A stretch of DNA of 64,000 nt, taken from positions 34,123,180 through 34,187,179 of the forward strand of contig OX485808.1 in assembly GCA_950295325.1 (NCBI GenBank), given 5' to 3'. The position numbers were made by a program, and so were the translations under genes. Of the stretch, positions 43,574 to 56,418 are shown in pieces. Each line of letters opens with the position of its first letter. Within the stretch, counting starts at the first letter, position 1. The stretch is from Polytrichum commune (lineage: Eukaryota; Streptophyta; Polytrichopsida; Polytrichales; Polytrichaceae). The notes below the pieces were generated by a model, which was given only the letters and a program-made list of their open reading frames with translations, was not told the DNA's origin and searched no databases.

Positions 43574-43708
43574 GAGCGATCAATGGAGAAGAGGAAGAAG
43601 GCTGGCAAGTATGCTAAGAAAGTCAAAGCTAAACAAAGGCGTAAGAATTATGTGGTTGCCAATCAGCTTGAGCCTAATGAGCTTGCTGATGTTTGGGATG
43701 AGGATTAA
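43574..43708 (+). CDS. BRX1: BRX1 final exon
   Basis: Acceptor ttgtgcag. It encodes ERSMEKRKKAGKYAKKVKAK then QRRKNYVVANQLEPNELADV and WDED, with stop TAA at 43,706-43,708. This is the basic C-terminal tail of BRX1 (KRKKAGKYAKKVKAK) ending in the acidic LEP(N/D)E(L/F)AD.W block. It is intact. Confidence 0.85.
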   Translation, partial: ERSMEKRKKAGKYAKKVKAKQRRKNYVVANQLEPNELADVWDED

Positions 43709-45689
43709 AGTGATTTTAACAGCTTCTTATTATCCCTAAATGGGTACTTTGCCACCTCTTTCAATGCAAGTACTAAATCAGGTGAATCGTGGCAGTACTT
43801 AGTAGCTTGGCTGGAAGGGAATGTAATCCACCACAATTTTCGTGTAAATCATGTTGCTCAGAGTCTAGAATCGCTTGCATTCTTGGGCTTGGTGGAGTAG
43901 GACTAGAATCATACGATTGCACTTTGAATTTGTAACTTGTAGGGCTTTGCAGGGAGTTAGATTCGAGTTTACAGGGAACCTTATATATTTCATGTGTCTG
44001 GGAGAATTATAGACACTTCAGTTTTTAATTCAAAAGCACAATTTTGAGTACCTGGATTGTTAACTTTACACTGTTGACCAAATGTGAGTTGTTATTCAGA
44101 TTGTGGCAGTTGTGAATCAGTGTATACCTCATTTCTGTTTGATGGCAATTTCTCCATGGGTCTTTTAAAACTGGGATGTTCATGGCCTTTCACAGGTTTA
44201 GGAGTTGTGTTTTGTTCCTGGGACAGTTTTACACATCCATGAAACATCCGACCACTGAGAAAGTGTTGCATGCCTAGCTCACATAGAACATACACCATGG
44301 CTTGTTTTCAGATACCTATTGACACCACTTTTTTAGTGAGTGGAGTGCTGTGTTTTCGTGGGGGTTGGTTTGGGACAAAGCTAGGTCGATTTTGAGTGGA
44401 AATGAGGGCGGTTTTGGGTGCTGTTTGCAGTGCAATAAAGTGGGTCCAGGGAGGGATATAATTAGCTAGGCGCAAGTGATTTCAAAAGTTTGTAGTATCT
44501 CAATGTGGAATTTATTTTGTTTTTGTTTCTACCATGTCTAAGGTAGTTGAGCCTAAAAGCGACATTTTCAAAAAAAGTCTATTGTAGGCAAGTTAAATAG
44601 ATTGGAAAGTTTTCAAAAAAATCCCTACATCTACAAATCTATACAGTTGACATAGTGATTTTCAAGAAAGAACAAATTGGTATGCAACTTACAAAAATTT
44701 GGAAAGTCGTTTGAAGAAATGAGCCTTTTACTCTCCACTAGAGGGTCCATTGATGTTGGATTCCTAGGTGAGAATCACCACAAAGTCGGCATTATTGTGG
44801 GTGAGTCTTTTTATTAAACGAAGGTGTTGCCCCCTTTTGTGGCACACTTCTTACACATGGCCTTGTTGAGCGGATAGATTCTAGATTTCCAATTAGCTAG
44901 GGTAATTGGCCAAAGTTGGTGCTCTTCTTTAGAGCGATCTTGCTTTCTTCTTACGGTGCTCCTATTAATGGTTGTAGTGGTGCTATTTTGTACTTAATGC
45001 CAGATAGGCTTAATCACATTTATTAATGAATTACTCAATGGCATACTTGCACTCAGTTGTTGATGGGTTAAGGATGAAAAATAGGTGTTGCCAAAAGGAA
45101 GGTGAAGCCAAATTGCTTATCCAATCATGTATACCACTAATCTATGTGGAATTTAAAAATAGGATTAATGAACCATAATGGTTGGTTAAACCCCTAACTT
45201 TCCAAGTAACCATGATTGCTGGATGATTTCCTCCCTACATTAAATCCCATCTACCTTATTCATCTGTAGTCAAAATTACTACAAACTTCAAGACAACATG
45301 AATATTTGCACACCTGTCTTGCCAAATTTGGAGATGATTAGAACGTTCAAATGGGAAGTAGTCATGTCTTTGTTGTGTTGAGAGCTCATGTGAGGGTGTT
45401 CACTCCCATTGAAGGTTGCCACTCGGATGCAAACTTTGCATGAACATCAATGGTGTTATTTTCGGCAGAAGTGAATTTTCTTTGATGTCCTTGTAAATAC
45501 GCCCTTCATCCTCAAACCCATTATTAACTTCAGCTTTTGTACACTCTTTGAATCTTAAGGAATTCTTTGCAAATATGTAGCTAGATATATGGGACAATTT
45601 GCATACCCCAATTGCAAGGTGGCAAGCTCATTGTGGTTTGCATGTTTTTGGCCCGAGGATTTGTGGAGGTGCTCAACTATTGGATTGTT
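43709..45689. other. BRX1 3' flank and intergenic DNA, no further gene recognised
   Basis: The first few hundred bases are probably the BRX1 3' untranslated region. The rest, up to the left border of block B, contains no recognisable coding or repeat feature. Confidence 0.4.
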
Positions 45690-46972
45690 TCCATCTAGTG
45701 GGTCACACAAGCATTCCACTCATTTTCTAGGTGGGTTTGATTGGTCAAAGGTTCTTTACTGGGGCTAAAACAAGACAAGCTTTTCATGTGCACCCCTTCC
45801 TTCATATGTTATAATTTGAAAATCTAGATGGTCCTTCATATCCCATTTCCCCCCTGCAAATAGCTCATATCCCATGTTTCAAGATCTTACATATATGTCC
45901 CACTTTAACCTCAAACCTTGTCCATGAAAATTCCACAAACAACATTGAGTGAAATGCATCTCAATTTAGGACTCCCTATCAATAAGGCATGTGGCAATTT
46001 TGTTGTTGGGTCAGTTTGGGAATTTGCTCTTTTGATTAGAAACTATGAATAGGGCAATTCGTCATTTTAAGGGTCTAAATCAAAGTTGCGATGCAATGTT
46101 GTAGGAAGAAAAAGTGATGAAATTTCATTGAACTTCACCGAATCTTATTCATTAAGTTTTGACATGCATTGCCTGGACCCTATTACCGCACAAAGGCAGT
46201 CTCCACCACAACGCCTCTATCCCATGACATGGGACATGGCCAACAAATCTTTCTGTCGAAATGGATGAGTCAATTGGGTGTGGATATGGGTGGCAAGCAA
46301 TGTTCAAGATTGAAGTCTTCAATGCCCTTCAAATGCGATTTGGCCCTTTCAAAATATAGCTCTCTCAAAACAACCCTTCAGGACACAACCCCAAATTGAA
46401 AATGAAAACGTCACTTGAAGTCCTCAATATAATTTGCCCACCATAAGAATCAACAAGCGTAGGGCATTGTCACTACAAGAAGTGGAGTTAGATGGTTGGT
46501 TCTTAATTTCTCACATAATTGTACTGCAAACATGTACCATATAATTCATGCACAAGTTTAATATGAGTTTTGTATTTCCTTTCTAAATTCTTAATTTGAC
46601 GTCTTGGATTTGAACCACCTCTTCAATTGAAGGGCTGAAATTTGAGAGCCCTTCAAAATGAAACTCATATGAGGGCTTCAATCTTGAACACTGATGGCAG
46701 GCAGGCAGGCAGGAAGGAAGGGAGGGAGGAAGGGAGGAAGGAAGAGAAGAAAGGTGGGTTAGTAGATAAAGAAACAGGCAGCAGGCGCCTCTCACAAGAT
46801 TGGCAGTGTGGCAGCCTCGCTCCGCCACTGCTTTGCTGTCCCGAACTCCCCATCTCCTCTCCTCGCACGACGATCCATGCTTCTTCGGATCGGATCGGAT
46901 TGGAAAGGAAAGGAAAGAAAAGGAAGAATTCTTCACAAACACGGAACACTCAATCCTCAAGTGAAACGCACA

Positions 46973-47219
46973 ATGGTGATGGCGGCATCCGCTGGCCTGC
47001 AACGGAGCGTGCTCCTGGGGATTCATGGCTGCACCACTCCCGCAAGGCCACTACAATTCAGCGGGGCTCCTGCCCATCTCCACAGCAGATTGTGATGACG
47101 CCGGAGTTCGAGAGCACCAATCCATACACGGAGGAGCTGAGGCGGACGGCCTCCTCCATCTCGCAGCGAAGCAAGGGCATTCTGGCCTCCGATGAGAGCA
47201 ATGCCATCACTGGCAAACG
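46973..47219 (+). pseudogene. FBA: Class I fructose-bisphosphate aldolase, first exon (copy B)
   Basis: This is the paralogue of 3,138-3,389. The leader reads MVMAASAGLQRSVLLGIHGC and continues to HLHSRL, then TGA at 47,093. The mature frame restarts in the overlapping ATG (47,095) with MTPEFESTNPYTEELRRTAS and reaches GILASDESNAITGK before the donor (gtcagt at 47,220). The leader looks like a chloroplast transit peptide (rich in A, S, R, few acids). Leader and mature parts are in different frames in both blocks, so the shift predates the duplication, unless the real start is the second ATG. The next aldolase exon is 4.8 kb away and the rest is missing. Confidence 0.75.
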
Positions 47220-48504
47220 GTCAGTAATTATGCTTACTGCACCAATTGTGCTTTCACTCTCAGCTGCTCACTAGGTTGGATTATGGTGCTCCGATGTTTG
47301 TTTTAAACGCTCAAAATTGCTCAGGATGGATTAATTGTCGCAAGCCTGGGCCTGGTGAATTGCCGGATGTTGTCCCATGATTCGCAGTGCTGCCACTGGC
47401 GAATGGTCTGTGATCAGTTCTAAGCTAGGTAATGCATTCGCTCTCACTTGCTCACTGCTCTAAATAGTCCGATTAGTGGGGGTGGAAAATTGGCGTGGAC
47501 ATAATTAGTGGGGTGGAAATAACAAACAACTTCCACTCAGTCTCCCTTGGGACTTCCGATCAACACGTTATATGAAATCAAAGAGTCACCTTACACCAAA
47601 CGTCAAAACTAGCATAAACTGAAAATATCCACCCACATCAATTTTCTAGAAAAATAATCAATGTGGTCCACATTGATTCAAAATATGAGAATGAGCGTGG
47701 GCTCTAGAAGATCACCATGGTCCACAGTAACATGATTACTTAGTGGGGTTGGAAATGAGCGAGAATGTTCAAGGAATTGCTCCAAAGTGATCAGGATTGT
47801 TCAAATGGACGACCTCTAGTGAGCACCCTTGTTGGATGTTGTAACATTCAATTTTGGGTTGCCAATTTATTTGGATGTATCCTGGATGCCCAATTCACAT
47901 TATTGTTGTAGGATCACCTCTGATTTGAAGCAACCCGAGGGAAATCATGTAAATAGGTCAGTGCAATCTGATTTCTGGTGAAGGTCAAGATGTACCATCT
48001 ATCTCTTGAGTACTTGATATATTTATTCAGTATTTTCATTAGAAGTTTGTCTACGAATCCTAGGAAATTAAATAAATTTCTAAAAATGAAAAATTAAATA
48101 CCTAGGGAGGTTTGGATTTGGATGGTGACCCTTGCTTTAGGTAAAATGCTTTGAATTGGAAAACCATCGACATTTGAAAGCATAATTTTTTTCTACTCTA
48201 AACACAAATGTTTTGATCAATGGATTCCTCTCATTGCCTTCCTTCTTTCCAAGCATGTTGCTATGGCTTTTTGTGAAATAGCAAGTCATTAGTTGTTTAG
48301 AAGCATTTAAAGTTGTTTATATGGAATGGAGCTGTCATCGCAAGGTTGATCCTTAATGATGAATGCAGAGCAAAGCGTTTGAATGTAGTACTCAAGATCA
48401 AATTCTTTATGGTGGGTAGGGGGTGCAATATGTTAGTGACCTAATTATGTCTGATAAGACAATAGTTCCTGCACCTAAAGCTATTATGTAAACCCGAGAT
48501 GGAG
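47220..48504. other. Aldolase intron/insertion region, no gene recognised
   Basis: Up to about 47,345 it matches A (intron). Beyond that it is unique to B. No aldolase exon could be found here. Confidence 0.4.
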
Positions 48505-48935
48505 ACCAGTTTCTGGGGAGGTTTTGGACACAATCAGGTGTCAAGATCCAAGTGTTTCCGAGTCCAACCGGTTACATGTTGATACCTTTCGGGTTTCCAT
48601 TATTAATTTAAGATGCATCCTGTAGATTTCTTTAAAACGATCGACACTTTGCCTAGATTCTTGAATTTGAACCGGTCGTTTCTCAAACTCAACCAGCCCT
48701 ACGAATGGAAAGATCTGGCTGCTAGTTACAGCTGAGCCGGTTGGGTTTGAGATATGACCGGTTCAAGTTCAAGACTTTAGGCAAATGGCTGATCATTTTA
48801 CAGGAATCCATAGATTATACCTAATTGAATGAAGAGAGGAAAACCCAAAGACATCTACACGCAACCCGGTTGGGCTTGGAAACGCTCGCATCTCGACCGT
48901 TCCTGCCCTAAATCTCCCCGAAGCAGCCCATCTGG
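48505..48935. repeat. Two CCGGTT-family repeats in tail-to-tail inverted pair
   Basis: The forward copy (about 48,505-48,705: tctggggaggttttgg, gtccaaccggttacatgttg, gaaccggtcgtttctcaa) is followed after a short spacer by a reverse copy (about 48,725-48,935: agccggttgggtttgagata, gcaacccggttgggcttg, aatctccccgaag). Together they make a palindrome of about 430 bp. Outside it, similar words (ggtactcaag...ctatggtgggt...cattagtg) occur as direct repeats at 48,390-48,450 and 48,980-49,035. Confidence 0.7.
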
Positions 48936-49049
48936 AACAAGCAGTCGGATCTCTCCATTCCTAGATGGGGATCAAAATAGAATGGTACTCAAGTTTTGAA
49001 TTCTCTATGGTGGGTGCAGTACATTAGTGGCACAATTATGTTTGACGAC

Positions 49050-52045
49050 ACCCTGCTTCAGTCATCTCGGGCGGGTGTGGTACTTTTGGGCCACCCTCTT
49101 TCGAGGGAGCCTAAAAGTATCACACAAGCCCTTCGGTGAAGGTGGCCTGCATTTGCAGGCGCCCAAGCCGAACCCGGATGATAGGTGTATAACGTGAGTA
49201 GTTAGATTTTTAAGGAAAATTAAATATGCGTTGTAGTACCTCCGGAGGTTGGGCCTTAGTTTTTTGCTAGTGTCGCTCTAAACTCCACTAACTAATTTCC
49301 TATCTAGTTATAACCTTAACCTACAACCTATTCTACGTGCAGACGCACCAGCCTTGAAACCAAGGCAATCCTAATTTGTGAATTGGGATGGTTCTGATAC
49401 ACCCAACCGGGTGTGACTCATACCACCCTAACTCAACGAACGGAATAACGACAATTTGATGGACCATTCAATTCTTCCTATTTCTTTATTTAATTCTATT
49501 TAGTTTTCTAAGCGGGGGAACTTGGCCTAAGTCCCACCCTTCACACAAAATCATTCTTAATTACTTACTTCTGTTTGCACGTCCTAACTCACTACATTAA
49601 CATATTAGGCATCATCCCTTACCTGGTTGGTGCACCCCTTACCTCGGAACCTTCTAAGGCCTCGTGCAGGTCCTTTGAAGGTCGAGTAACATCTCAAACC
49701 CTTCGGACATCAATGGTTCGAAGGGTGGTGTCACTCTACCGAGTTAAGTTTCCGATTCGGGTCTCTTGCCAACAAGGGTTTACGATTTATTTTGTATGTT
49801 TTGATTGTTAAATGTGTTTACACTGGATAGACCACGAAATGCAACTCAATGGGACCAGGGTGACGGACAACCTGTAGGTTCAACCTGTTGCGCAATCCTC
49901 ATAAATTGGGGCCATTACTCCCAATTTATGGGGCCAACAACATAATAGTGGATTCGCGGGTCTTTAACCCCACCTTTCCACCAACAACATTCAGAGTGGT
50001 CGTGTCGGTGATTAATCCGACTTACCACACACAAAACTTGCTAATAAATGAAGCTACTACCACAAAACATACCAAGGGCCCCGAAAACAATGGAGTTGGG
50101 TACTCCCTTGGCGGTCAAATGGTCAAGCCACTTGACCTTACGAGATAGGTGAGTGGGTTTAGAGATGCGTACCTTAGCCGTGCTCCCTCCAATCCTAAAT
50201 GGAAGGCTTAAGGTTAGTTAATTTACCTCAATTTTCCTCGGTTGATTTGGGCTTGATGTAGGCCGAGCCGCTACCTCCTTCCTTGCTCCACTTTCCGAGC
50301 GTCGACCTTGCCTCCTTCTTTGTAACTAGTTTGGTAGTAAGCGTACCTTAGTTAACAATTAAAATATAAAGTGTTATTCTGCACTGTAATTTAATCCTAA
50401 GCATAATATTTATACTTAGTGCACCTAATTATCTTTCCAATGATCTAAAAATCACTCTAATCGGATAAGAAATGCAAAAGTTATGAGGGTTGGAAGTATG
50501 AGGTCGATTCAACCGACCCTTCCAACCCACCTATCTACCTTCTAACTTCAAAAATTCATAGCACATTCCTTACTACTTGGATCTAGGCTTTCCTTATACC
50601 ATTGGAAAGCTATGAACAAGCTCTAACTAGGAAAATTATGACATCAGCAGGTTAAGCTAATAAAAATTCAGCAGACTCCTTGTAACACAACAGTCAATCA
50701 AGAAGACTTAAACTATGTATTTCACCTTCAACAATTTATATCTAATTCAAATCTTATTCAAATCAAACGTTCTATATGACCCTGGAGAGATATTAAAAAG
50801 ATGTATTTGATAAAAATATATGATTAGAAAGGTAAGCCGAAGTGAACCCAGCAGGTCCTCTGTAATGCAGCAGTCAACCAAAAGTTCTCAAACTATGTGT
50901 CCCATCTTGCATAATTCATATCTGATTCAAATCATGCTCAAATCAAATGTTCTAAGCCATTTTGGAAAGCTACACAAAAGTTCTACTTAGGAAAAATATA
51001 ACTTCTTGGAATTAAAATTCCTATTGGGCTCGCAGGTCTGATCCAGCACCCGCTACCCACAAGACCACCCAGTTTTTCTACTCCATCTTTGAAAATTCAT
51101 AACTAATTGTCATCTTAACCAAATCACAAATGGGAAACGGCTATGGATAGCTATAGGAAATCTCTCTAAGAGAAAAATGATAAGTATCTTGTTCTAGCTT
51201 CTGAACTAAGCCTTCAGGGCATTGGCAGATGAGGTCTACAATGCCTCCACTCAAAATTCTACCATCCAACCTACCTGTACAAAAGAAGGAATAATTTTGT
51301 TGGTGTGTTAATAAACACACATTATAACTAGGAGAGAGAGTAGAGGAGGTGCTCAAGCCTTTCTTTTAGGCCATTGAGAATGCATGCTAAAGGATTTTTT
51401 CCTAACTACATTGAAGCAGGGCTTCGCCCAAGCATTAGAGGAAGAGAGAGAGAGCTACAAGGTGGAAGGAGGGGTTTTTAAACCCTCTCACAAAAGGGTT
51501 GGACCCCTCCTCCACCGGATCCATTTTTTAAACCCTTTCCCGAAATTTTGGCTCGGGGATTTTCCCGGTTGAGGTTGCCACCCTCTCGCCGAGGTGGCTC
51601 CGACGGGGAACCTAGAAATCTTTCTAATTTTTTGCCATCGAGTTGGCAAGGGGGCAAGTGGGCAAGTAGCCCCCTTGCTCTCTTTCTTTTTTGTCTTCAA
51701 AAGTCTTCAAGCCGATTTTATCTTCTTACCTAAAACACCTCCAATAGTCTTGTGTGTCTCACACTAACGAATAAACTAACACTTGCTTAGCTAGCATTTA
51801 CTAACAATTACTTAATAGCTAGCATCTACTAATATTTGCTTAGCTAGTTGTTTTTACTAGCTAGCACATTTTTTTTACTTTACTATCTTCTAGCACTACT
51901 TAGTTTCATTTTGACCTTCCTTCTTCTAGGCTAAATGCTAAATGAACTAATTTTCCCTAAATTCCCTATCAATTCTAACTTTTAATGCTAACATTCTAAC
52001 TAAAAGTGATCCCGCAGAGTGGTGGACCACTCAAAGGGTTCACAG
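49050..52045. other. Block-B-specific segment of unknown origin
   Basis: About 3 kb with no recognisable coding region. It holds a hairpin at about 49,076-49,126 (gtgtggtacttttgggc paired with cctaaaagtatcacac). It also holds a degenerate repeated phrase between about 50,540 and 51,190 (ttcata...aatcaaa...gaaagcta...ctaggaaaa), about four times, and a GC-richer stretch at 51,470-51,690. The composition suggests long-LTR or other retroelement DNA, but no ends could be fixed. Confidence 0.4.
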
Positions 52046-52187
52046 CGGGAGTGCCTTTTGTGGACATTGTTAAGGAGCAAGGCATCTTGCCCGGGATCAA
52101 AGTGGACACTGGCCTTCAGCCTATTGATGGCACTGATGAAGAAACCTCAACTCAAGGCTTGGATGGCCTTGCCGAGCGTTGCAAAAG
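52046..52187 (+). pseudogene. FBA: Class I fructose-bisphosphate aldolase, internal exon (copy B only)
   Basis: It encodes [20 protein letters not shown] then [20 protein letters not shown] and LAERCKR. This matches the class I aldolase block KPFVD..K.QGI.PGIKVD.G...L.GT..E...QGLDGL..R, which includes a lysine of the active-site barrel (GIKVD). The acceptor is probably ttcacag (52,045) and the donor AAAAG|gtcggt. The exon encoding LFEETLY and the exons with the Schiff-base lysine were not found on either side. Block A lacks this exon completely. Confidence 0.78.
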
Positions 52188-53149
52188 GTCGGTTTATTTT
52201 TTGCCCCCTGCCAAAATTTTATGCAGAACAATTACCCAAGTTGTCTCAGGTCTATCCAAACACAAAGAAAAATTGTATTGTATTTTCTTCTTCCAAGTAA
52301 TCAATTTTTTTTTTCTTCTACTCGAGGTGTTTGTCTTATCTCTCCAGGTTCCCTTGTGCATACAACAATTTGCACGAGTCTTCTCACCACCTATAGACAT
52401 CAGTACTCAGCAGAAACTCAAGACACGGACGCACTTACAGGAACAACTTATTGTTGTAAATGGCCCATGGTTGAATTGGTGGCTACCATTTGGGCTATTG
52501 CCGCATGTGTGAATTATTTTAATGTATTTCATTTTAGTTTCTGATTACCGTAGAGTGATGTTTGGTTCAACATTTCCAAGTGTTGAAAGCTAGTTTCCAT
52601 GACAAATTGAGCATGGTCTTGAACAATGCGGATATGTCACATGGCAAAATAGATCTAGCTTGTTTTTTTGGTGTTGAACCAGGGATCACAGTACGGGGTG
52701 TCAATTTGATTGCTTTGTTGGTTAGTGTGGAACTCTTCTTAAAAGCTTTGGTTTCAACTATTTGTCTACAATTGCTTGCTTTGTGAAGGTGTTACCAACA
52801 GGGGGTTCGATTTGCAAAGTGGGAGGGTTGTAATCAGGTGGACTCCACAGTCCATCCCTCCTCCACTGCCGTCCTTGAGACCACACATGGACTTGCTCAT
52901 TAGGCTCAAATATGTCACGTATTCCACATTCATGGTTCACGTCCTGAGACTATATTATGGCAATGTAAGCTGGAGCATGTTGTCTTTGTTAAGCCAGTAG
53001 AGTTATTGTTGATTTCAACCGGAATTTTAATCGGGAGTTGGTTGTTTTGCATACAAAAATTTTGATGTTCGATAAATTTTTAGCACATGCTTGGAGACAG
53101 TGTGGAGGTTTAAACGAACGGTAGTGGTCCTTGAAGAACCATTATAGAA
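52188..53149. other. No gene recognised
   Basis: Several open frames but none continues the aldolase protein. The segment 53,000-53,140 has weak similarity to the foldback-family words at 590-760. The right edge is the point where collinearity with A resumes. Confidence 0.4.
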
Positions 53150-55070
53150 AGTTCTTTAATGAGAATTTTGCACTGATTCCAAGCATGCACCGGAAACTTA
53201 CTGAACGTGGAAAGTTTTGTATGCAAAACAACTAACTTCCAACCCAAACTATGTTCAAATTAAAGGCTCACTCTAATGATTTGGAATTGTTGTTAAGGTC
53301 CAGGAAGCCAGATGACTTATGGGACTAGAAGTACATGAAGACGGTGTCAAAATGCCTTTTTTCGTAATGGACACTTGGTACCTAGCCTACACAATAAATG
53401 CACATTGGTGCTCAAATCATTCCACACAACTTCTAGTATACTCACAAGTTTTAAAACTTCCCACTTCTCCTAGAACATTAAAAATTTGAATAGTATAAAA
53501 TGATCTTCGCAAATCCAATTTGAGGTTGTAGCCATTCTTCCTCATAGTTTCTGGAGCTCGTATGAACATCTTATTCATTATCAAAGCGGAGATTTGTTTC
53601 TTCTGTTGCACATGCAGCATGGAGTGAACAGCCTACATTTCCAACAAGGTCAACTCACATGTTTCCTGACTTCTGAATGAGTACAAGCTACCTGTTAACT
53701 CCACCTTTAAGGTATTTGATTTCTTCAAAAATAGAAATGGGTTGTATGTGTGTAAATGATTTTACAATTTATCAGTAACATGAAGATAGGTGGATCACTT
53801 GGGGCATTCGGTGCTTGCGGTCGCTTGTTGATGACAAAACCCTAAGTTTCTCACAGTGTTTGACTCTGATCTTGGGCAACAGGGTGACTCTTGAGGGCAT
53901 CTTGCACTCACCTCAACCAGACCCTAAATACATACAAATCAGTGTCCGGGGAGATTATTTTGGTCAAAATTCTAGTGTTTCCAAGTCCAGCCAGTTACAT
54001 GTCTTGATCTTTCGGTTTGTTCTTTATTGAATTAAGGTATATTCCATAGATTCCTAAAAAATGATGGGTTATTATAGTTAGGGTTTTGCTATAATTGAAA
54101 TATGCAAACAAAAACAACCCAGGGTACAGGATCACAGGGAAGACTAAGCTAGTGTCTATAAGGGTTAATGTCACATTGGATGAAAAATTAGAATAATAAT
54201 CTAGGTCTTTCCATCCCTTCACTCCTTCTTTATTAAGCTTAATCTCTGTTCTTATAATTCCTTGTGTTTTCTTGGTCATCTGCAAATTCCGTCCTAGGTG
54301 CATGTGGACTTCTATCTCTCTAATTCTATCCTCTAATCAGTCACGAAGCTCAATAACTTGGCAAATTGTCAATGGCTAATTTTCACGACAAAGTCTAGGG
54401 TAATGTCTTTGAATACCACATCGTTTGTAAATGTCATGAATTATGCTTTGCAATATTCTCAAATTTAAATCCTCTTAGTTCAACTTAAAGTCATTTGGGC
54501 ATTCTTCCAATACATACTTTCATTCAGCAGCATAATTAATGGTCGGGATTCCGCTTCAAAGTCGATTGCATTTTGACAAACTTTTACTCTCAATGTCAGA
54601 GTTTACAAGATAATTAAGTGTCCGTATCACTTGGCTCTTTTAAAATAATTCTACATCTACAAGCATCTTGCTTGAACATTGCCCAATGTTAAGCATTCAA
54701 CCTCAATCCTAGAGTGTTGAACCTTCAAGGAAGCCTATTGCTTCTAACTTGAGACTACGCCGGATAATACCTTAAGAAAATATCATGATTCTCCGGTGGC
54801 CGACCACCTTCTTATTAGAGGGGAGGATAAGGTGTTTACAACAACTATTTTGAAATGGTGATAGCCCCTTGAACCCACTTAGGATGACTTTCTAACTGCC
54901 TATTGCTTGTTAATTCTCACTTATCTATGACATTTAGCCTATAGGCCAAGCTATAGCCAAAAACTCGAGCTCACAGTAGTTGTCATGAAGTCTTGAACTT
55001 CAACCAGTTATTTTTCAAACTCAAACGATTCATCTATAACTAATAGTCGGTTCTCCCTGTTCATTGATTC
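53150..55070. repeat. Segment shared with block A, including split CCGGTT repeat
   Basis: It is the counterpart of 3,514-5,419. The repeat halves are at about 53,938-54,067 and 54,981-55,070, separated by the same 0.9-kb insertion as in A. Confidence 0.7.
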
Positions 55071-55459
55071 ATACACCATCATATATTCATATGCTTTGGA
55101 TGGCATTTGTATGTCCATACTGAAACACACAAAATTCTATACATTAACGATGGTATACTATTACACCCTGAAATACATTTGTTACAAATTTCCATCCATT
55201 GATGGAGGCACGGTGTCATCCATATTTTCAGATTTTGTCCATGAGTGCTTGGGTTTCTGGTGATAACTACCCCAAATAGTCCTATTAGTATGACTGGAAA
55301 TTTAGTGTGGAAATATTAAGTCAGCAATACACTAGGTCTCTTGTCAATGGTGAATTAACTTGGGTCTAAGACCCCGGGTGTTTACCTAAGACTTCATGAA
55401 CAACCTCCGACCAACACATCAAATATTAGTTATAGGACAAAAATAGCACAAAATAAACC
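55071..55459. other. Spacer between dispersed repeat and LRR array, missing in A
   Basis: AT-rich, with an agaccccgggtgtttacc word related to 25,024. No gene seen. Confidence 0.35.
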
Positions 55460-56413
55460 ACCAAGTACAATGTCACCAATGAAGTCAAGTTGCCCAATGA
55501 CTCCGGTATTTCCTTCAAGCTCTTGCACAATCCAAAGTTCAATGCCACCAATGAAGTCAAGTTGCCCAAGATCTCTAGTACTTGCATCAAGCTCGAGCAA
55601 CCGCCCAAGTGAAATGTTCTCAATAAAGTCAAGTTGCCCAATGTCTCCGGTATTTCCTTCAAGCTCGAGCAACCACTCAATTTCAATGTCACCAATGAAG
55701 TCAAGTTGCCCAATGTCTCCCATACTTCTTTCAATTTTGACTAATCACTCAATTTCAATGTAAACAATTTAGTCAAGTTGCCCAAGATCTCTCGTACTTC
55801 TTTTAAGCCCCTCCACCATCCCAAGCTCAATGTAACCAATGAAGTCAAGTTGCCCAATGTCTTCCGCAATTCCTTCAAGCTAAAGCAACCACTCAAGTAC
55901 AATGTCACTAATGAAGTGAAGTTGCCCAATGTCTCTAGTACTTCCTTCAAGTTCGAGCAACCACTCAAGTCTTATGTCACCAATGAAGTCAAGTTGCCCA
56001 ATATCTCTCGCACTTCATTCAAGCTTGAGCAACCACTCTAGTCTTATGTCACCAATGAAGTCAAGTTGCCCAATGTCTCTCGTTATTCCTTCAAGCTCGA
56101 GCAACCACTCGAGTCTTATGTCACCAATGAAGTCAGGTTGCGCAATGTCTCCGGTACCTTCTTCAAGCTCGTGCACCATCCCCAGTTCAATGTCACCAAT
56201 GAAGTCAAGTTGCCCAATGTCTCCGGTACTTCCCTCAAGCTCGAGCAATCTTCCAATTTCCATGTCACCAATGAAGTCAAGTTGCCCAATGTCTCCGGAA
56301 CTTCCTTCAAGCTCGAGCAATGACTAAAGTCCAATGTCATCAATGAAGTCAAGTTGCCCAATGTCTCCGGTAATTCCTTCAAGCTCGAGCACCAACACAA
56401 GTACAATGCCACC
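55460..56413 (-). pseudogene. PNL-B LRR array, distal part, with amplified nonsense unit
   Basis: A further dozen or so 72-bp LRR units lie beyond the solo LTR. Many are recognisable (ETLGNLTSLVT, CSSLKEVP) but frame breaks are frequent. Three consecutive units share the same TAA in place of the leucine-region codon after LVT, at 55,972-55,974, 56,044-56,046 and 56,116-56,118, spaced exactly 72 bp. The mutation therefore arose once and was then multiplied by unit duplication. Confidence 0.8.
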
Positions 56414-56418
56414 AATGA

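Noticed and set aside
52562..52786. Possible further aldolase exon after the donor at 52,187
   Set aside because: The frame (QVLKASFHDKLSMVLNNADM) does not match any aldolase segment.
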